Shown here in pieces: positions 28,023 to 30,110 of a stretch of 30,110 nucleotides of DNA. A program made the position numbers and the translations under genes. The notes below the pieces were generated by a model that was not told where the DNA came from, ran no database searches, and saw only the letters and a program-made list of their open reading frames with translations. How positions within the stretch are numbered: position 1 is the stretch's first letter; each line of letters opens with the position of its first letter. This stretch comes from a virus, in the IMG/VR virus record IMGVR_UViG_3300032116_000951, positions 1-30,110 of that record, one strand, 5' to 3'.

Positions 28023-29015
28023 ATGGCAGATGATAAATCTGTACAAGGTGCTGCTGAGAAAATACTTGGTTTACTGAATCCTAAAGAAGGACAATCAGCA
28101 CCAGTAGTCAAAGCAGAACCATCAGTAGAGCCTGAAGTTAAAACTCAGGATGTTTCAAATGACAATCAATCACAGTCTGACGAAATTGTTGAAGAAGCCG
28201 TAGCTACTGAAAACACAACCGAAGAAAATACAGAACAACCAACACAACAAGAAGAAGTTGAGAAACCAAATCTCCACCGAGTAAAAGTACAAGGTCAAGA
28301 GCTTGAGGTTACTCTCGATGAACTTAAGTCTGGTTATTCTAGAGATTCAGATTATAGACAAAAAACTCATCAATTATCACTTGAAAAGAAAAATCTTGAA
28401 AGTGAAAAAGAAAGTTTACGTCAGACTTATGATTCTCGAATTAAAGAACTAAATAATGCAATTCAATCTGCAGATTTACTCTTTAAAGAACAGTTAGGTG
28501 CTACAGATCTTAATCGATTATACGAAGAAGATCCTAGTCATGCGGCTAAGTTAGAGTTTAAAATTAGACAACAACAAACTCGCATTAATGATTTACGTAA
28601 AAAAGCTGATGAAGCTTTTCAAAGTGAATTTACTAACTATCTTAAAAAAGAAATAAAACTTGCAGAAGAACGCATACCTGAGTTTGCAGATCCAGTAAAA
28701 TCTACTGAGTTTAAACATAATGCTAAAAAAGTTTTAGCTGATTATGGATTTAAAGATAATGAAATATCTTCATTAACAGATCATAGATTCTTATTGGTTC
28801 TTAAAGATGCTATGCAATTTAAAAACTCTAAAGCACCTAAAGACCTTTCTCCAAAAAAGGTAGTTACTGCTCCAAAAGTTATTAAAGCTGGTGTTGCTAA
28901 AACAGATAGTTCAGTTCGTGATGTCATAAAACAAAAAATTGGGAAAGTAAGAAAGACTGGTCGCATGGAAGATGCACAGTCTGCCATACTTCAAATGATA
29001 ACACAAAAAAAATAA
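28023..29015 (+). CDS. Capsid scaffolding protein
   Basis: 330 residues directly before the major capsid gene. An acidic, Glu/Gln/Thr-rich and probably disordered N-terminal third (about 1-85) is followed by VKVQGQELEVTLDELKSGYS (about 88-107), a pattern common in phage scaffolds. Long charged helices (LEKKNLESEKESLRQTYDSR, about 120-139) come next, then a basic C-terminus (SVRDVIKQKIGKVRKTGRME) suited to bind the shell. AAAGGAG precedes ATG 28023. Its job is to guide capsid assembly and then leave. Confidence 0.75.
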   Translation: MADDKSVQGAAEKILGLLNPKEGQSAPVVKAEPSVEPEVKTQDVSNDNQSQSDEIVEEAVATENTTEENTEQPTQQEEVEKPNLHRVKVQGQELEVTLDELKSGYSRDSDYRQKTHQLSLEKKNLESEKESLRQTYDSRIKELNNAIQSADLLFKEQLGATDLNRLYEEDPSHAAKLEFKIRQQQTRINDLRKKADEAFQSEFTNYLKKEIKLAEERIPEFADPVKSTEFKHNAKKVLADYGFKDNEISSLTDHRFLLVLKDAMQFKNSKAPKDLSPKKVVTAPKVIKAGVAKTDSSVRDVIKQKIGKVRKTGRMEDAQSAILQMITQKK

Positions 29016-29025
29016 GGAAAAATAA

Positions 29026-29970
29026 ATGGCACAACCATCAAATACTTTCGATACTTACGATGCAGTAGGTATTAGAGAGGACTTACAAGATGTGATTTAT
29101 TCTATTTCTCCAACTGACACTCCTTTTATGAGTGCAGCTGCTAGAGAACAAGTTAAATCAACAACACACGAATGGCAAACAGACGCACTTGCTGCAGCAT
29201 CAACATCTAATGCTGTAATCGAGGGCGATGAAGCTACTCTTGATGCAGTAACAGCTACTTCTAGACTTGCAAACAAAACGCAAATCATGGATAAAACTGT
29301 AGTTATTACAGGTACTCAAGAAGCCGTTGATAAAGCTGGTAGAGCAAGTGAATTAGCTTATCAAATTGCTAAAAAATCAAAAGAACTAAAACGAGACATC
29401 GAAGCTACTTTACTTGCTAACCAAGCTAAAGTAACTGGTGATGCTTCAACTGCAAGAAAATTTGCATCTCTTGGAGCATGGGTGTTTTCGAATGACTCAT
29501 TAGGATCTGGCGGTGCATCACCAACTGGTGATGGTACTGATGCTAGAACTGATGGAACACAAAGAGCTTTCACAGAAGATCAGTTAAAAACTGTTATCAA
29601 ATCTGTATGGAACGCAGGTGGAAATCCTTCAGTACTAATGGTTGGTCCTTTCAACAAACAAAAAGTATCTGGATTCACAGGTGGATCTACTAGATTTGAT
29701 GCTTCAGAAGATAAAACATTATACGCAAGTATTGATGTTTATTCATCTGACTTCGGTGATCTAGAAGTTGTACCTAACAGATTCTCTAGAGATAGAGATG
29801 CGTGGGTTCTGGATATGGACTACTGGTCAGTAGGTTTCTTAAGAGACTTCACTATGTTTGAATTATCAAAAACAGGTGATAGCGAGAAAAGACAGCTTTT
29901 AGTTGAGCTTACTTTAATCTCTAGAAACGAAGGTGCTAGTGGACTTGTTGCAGACTTAACAACGTCATAG
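29026..29970 (+). CDS. Major capsid protein, SU10/DUF5309 type
   Basis: 314 residues. The N-terminus TFDTYDAVGIREDLQDVIYS followed by SPTDTPFMSAAAREQ (about 28-42), then HEWQTDAL and a VITGTQEAVDKAGRASELAYQ helix (about 93-113) are typical of the SU10-like major capsid family (DUF5309), an HK97-fold shell protein. The second half carries VLMVGPFNKQKVSGF and DMDYWSVGFLRDF. AAGGA stands before ATG 29026. It is followed by a strong terminator, suiting a highly expressed gene. Confidence 0.88.
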   Translation: MAQPSNTFDTYDAVGIREDLQDVIYSISPTDTPFMSAAAREQVKSTTHEWQTDALAAASTSNAVIEGDEATLDAVTATSRLANKTQIMDKTVVITGTQEAVDKAGRASELAYQIAKKSKELKRDIEATLLANQAKVTGDASTARKFASLGAWVFSNDSLGSGGASPTGDGTDARTDGTQRAFTEDQLKTVIKSVWNAGGNPSVLMVGPFNKQKVSGFTGGSTRFDASEDKTLYASIDVYSSDFGDLEVVPNRFSRDRDAWVLDMDYWSVGFLRDFTMFELSKTGDSEKRQLLVELTLISRNEGASGLVADLTTS

Positions 29971-29983
29971 TATATAACTTGAG

Positions 29984-30013
29984 GGGGAGAGCAATCTCCC
30001 CTTCTTTAACTTT
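29984..30013 (+). terminator. Intrinsic terminator after the major capsid gene
   Basis: GGGGAGA-GCAA-TCTCCCC is a seven-pair GC-rich stem with a GCAA tetraloop (29984-30001), followed by a T-rich run. It begins 14 bases after the capsid stop codon. Partial termination would lower expression of genes after the capsid gene. Confidence 0.8.
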
Positions 30014-30014
30014 T

Positions 30015-30052
30015 GTTTGGTCTTTGAAGTCTAAAGACGGAACGAAGCAAAC
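30015..30052 (+). ncRNA. Structured RNA element before the next late gene
   Basis: GTTTG (30015-30019) pairs with CAAAC (30048-30052) and encloses a GTCTTT/AAAGAC hairpin (30020-30025 with 30033-30038, seven-base loop), leaving a one-sided internal loop GGAACGAAG. It ends 13 bases before ATG 30066. The shape suggests a regulatory or processing site, but it matches no element I can name. Confidence 0.35.
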
Positions 30053-30065
30053 ATAGGAAAACAAA

Positions 30066-30110
30066 ATGAGAACATTAAACGACTACTTTTTAACTGCTAG
30101 ATTAGCCGAT
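30066..30110 (+). CDS. Head-decoration/structural protein (partial, 5' end)
   Basis: Fifteen codons to the window end: MRTLNDYFLTARLAD. This start is, from memory, typical of small proteins encoded right after SU10-type capsid genes in pelagiphages and relatives, thought to be head-decoration or virion proteins. AGGAAA lies before the ATG. Only the N-terminus is visible. Confidence 0.55.
   Translation, partial: MRTLNDYFLTARLAD

Overview
This window is a large part of the genome of a tailed double-stranded DNA phage, most likely a short-tailed (podovirus-type) marine phage of an AT-rich alphaproteobacterium. The DNA is strongly AT-rich, roughly one third G+C by eye. The head genes (P22-like portal, SU10/DUF5309-type major capsid protein), a block of large Ala/Gly-rich ejection-type proteins and many small proteins of kinds seen in marine phages fit the phages of SAR11/Pelagibacter (HTVC010P-like). 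That host assignment is inference from memory of protein families. I see no integrase, tRNA, rRNA, CRISPR array, RNA polymerase, DNA polymerase, helicase or primase.

Layout. (1) 1-12150, rightward, late: tail-fibre-type beta proteins and a tail-assembly-chaperone-like protein (1-1601), two tandem GNAT-like paralogues (1598-2516), five large virion/ejection-type proteins (2513-9270), then a mixed lysis/accessory block with an XhlA-like membrane protein, a metallophosphoesterase, a DUF3310 protein, three small very basic proteins, a GTA-type 3TM holin and an M15-type endolysin. (2) 14454-12231, leftward: RecB/Cas4-like nuclease, putative OB-fold ssDNA-binding protein and three small proteins. 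(3) 14757-16018, rightward: a DUF6456/sigma-region-4-like regulator, a Ref-like HNH nuclease and an unknown gene. (4) 22251-16004, leftward: about 22 small genes, tightly overlapped, including an XRE repressor, a ribbon-helix-helix protein, and DUF6915-, DUF6878-like and DUF3846 proteins. This is probably the early, host-takeover and regulatory operon. (5) 22529-30110, rightward, late: seven small proteins, then terS, terL, portal, a small conserved protein, scaffold, major capsid protein, a terminator, and the start of a probable head-decoration gene.

Both window ends lie inside rightward late genes. If the genome is circular or permuted, region 5 would run through the missing tail-tube and adaptor genes into region 1 as one late unit. 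Transcription diverges at two control regions, 14455-14756 and 22252-22528. Each carries a perfect dyad that looks like a repressor operator, and the second also carries three strong hairpins.

Two translation styles are visible. Late genes are mostly chained by TAATG or ATGA stop/start overlaps with little Shine-Dalgarno sequence, while many leftward genes have clear AGGAG-like sites. The few sizeable gaps inside the leftward operons each hold a hairpin. In three of them (13071-13122, 19944-19981, 21508-21536) the imperfect pairs become G-U wobbles only in the leftward RNA, which suggests structured intercistronic RNA elements. These hairpins, the duplicated GNAT-like genes and a tape-measure-like motif in an ejection protein are the observations most worth following up.
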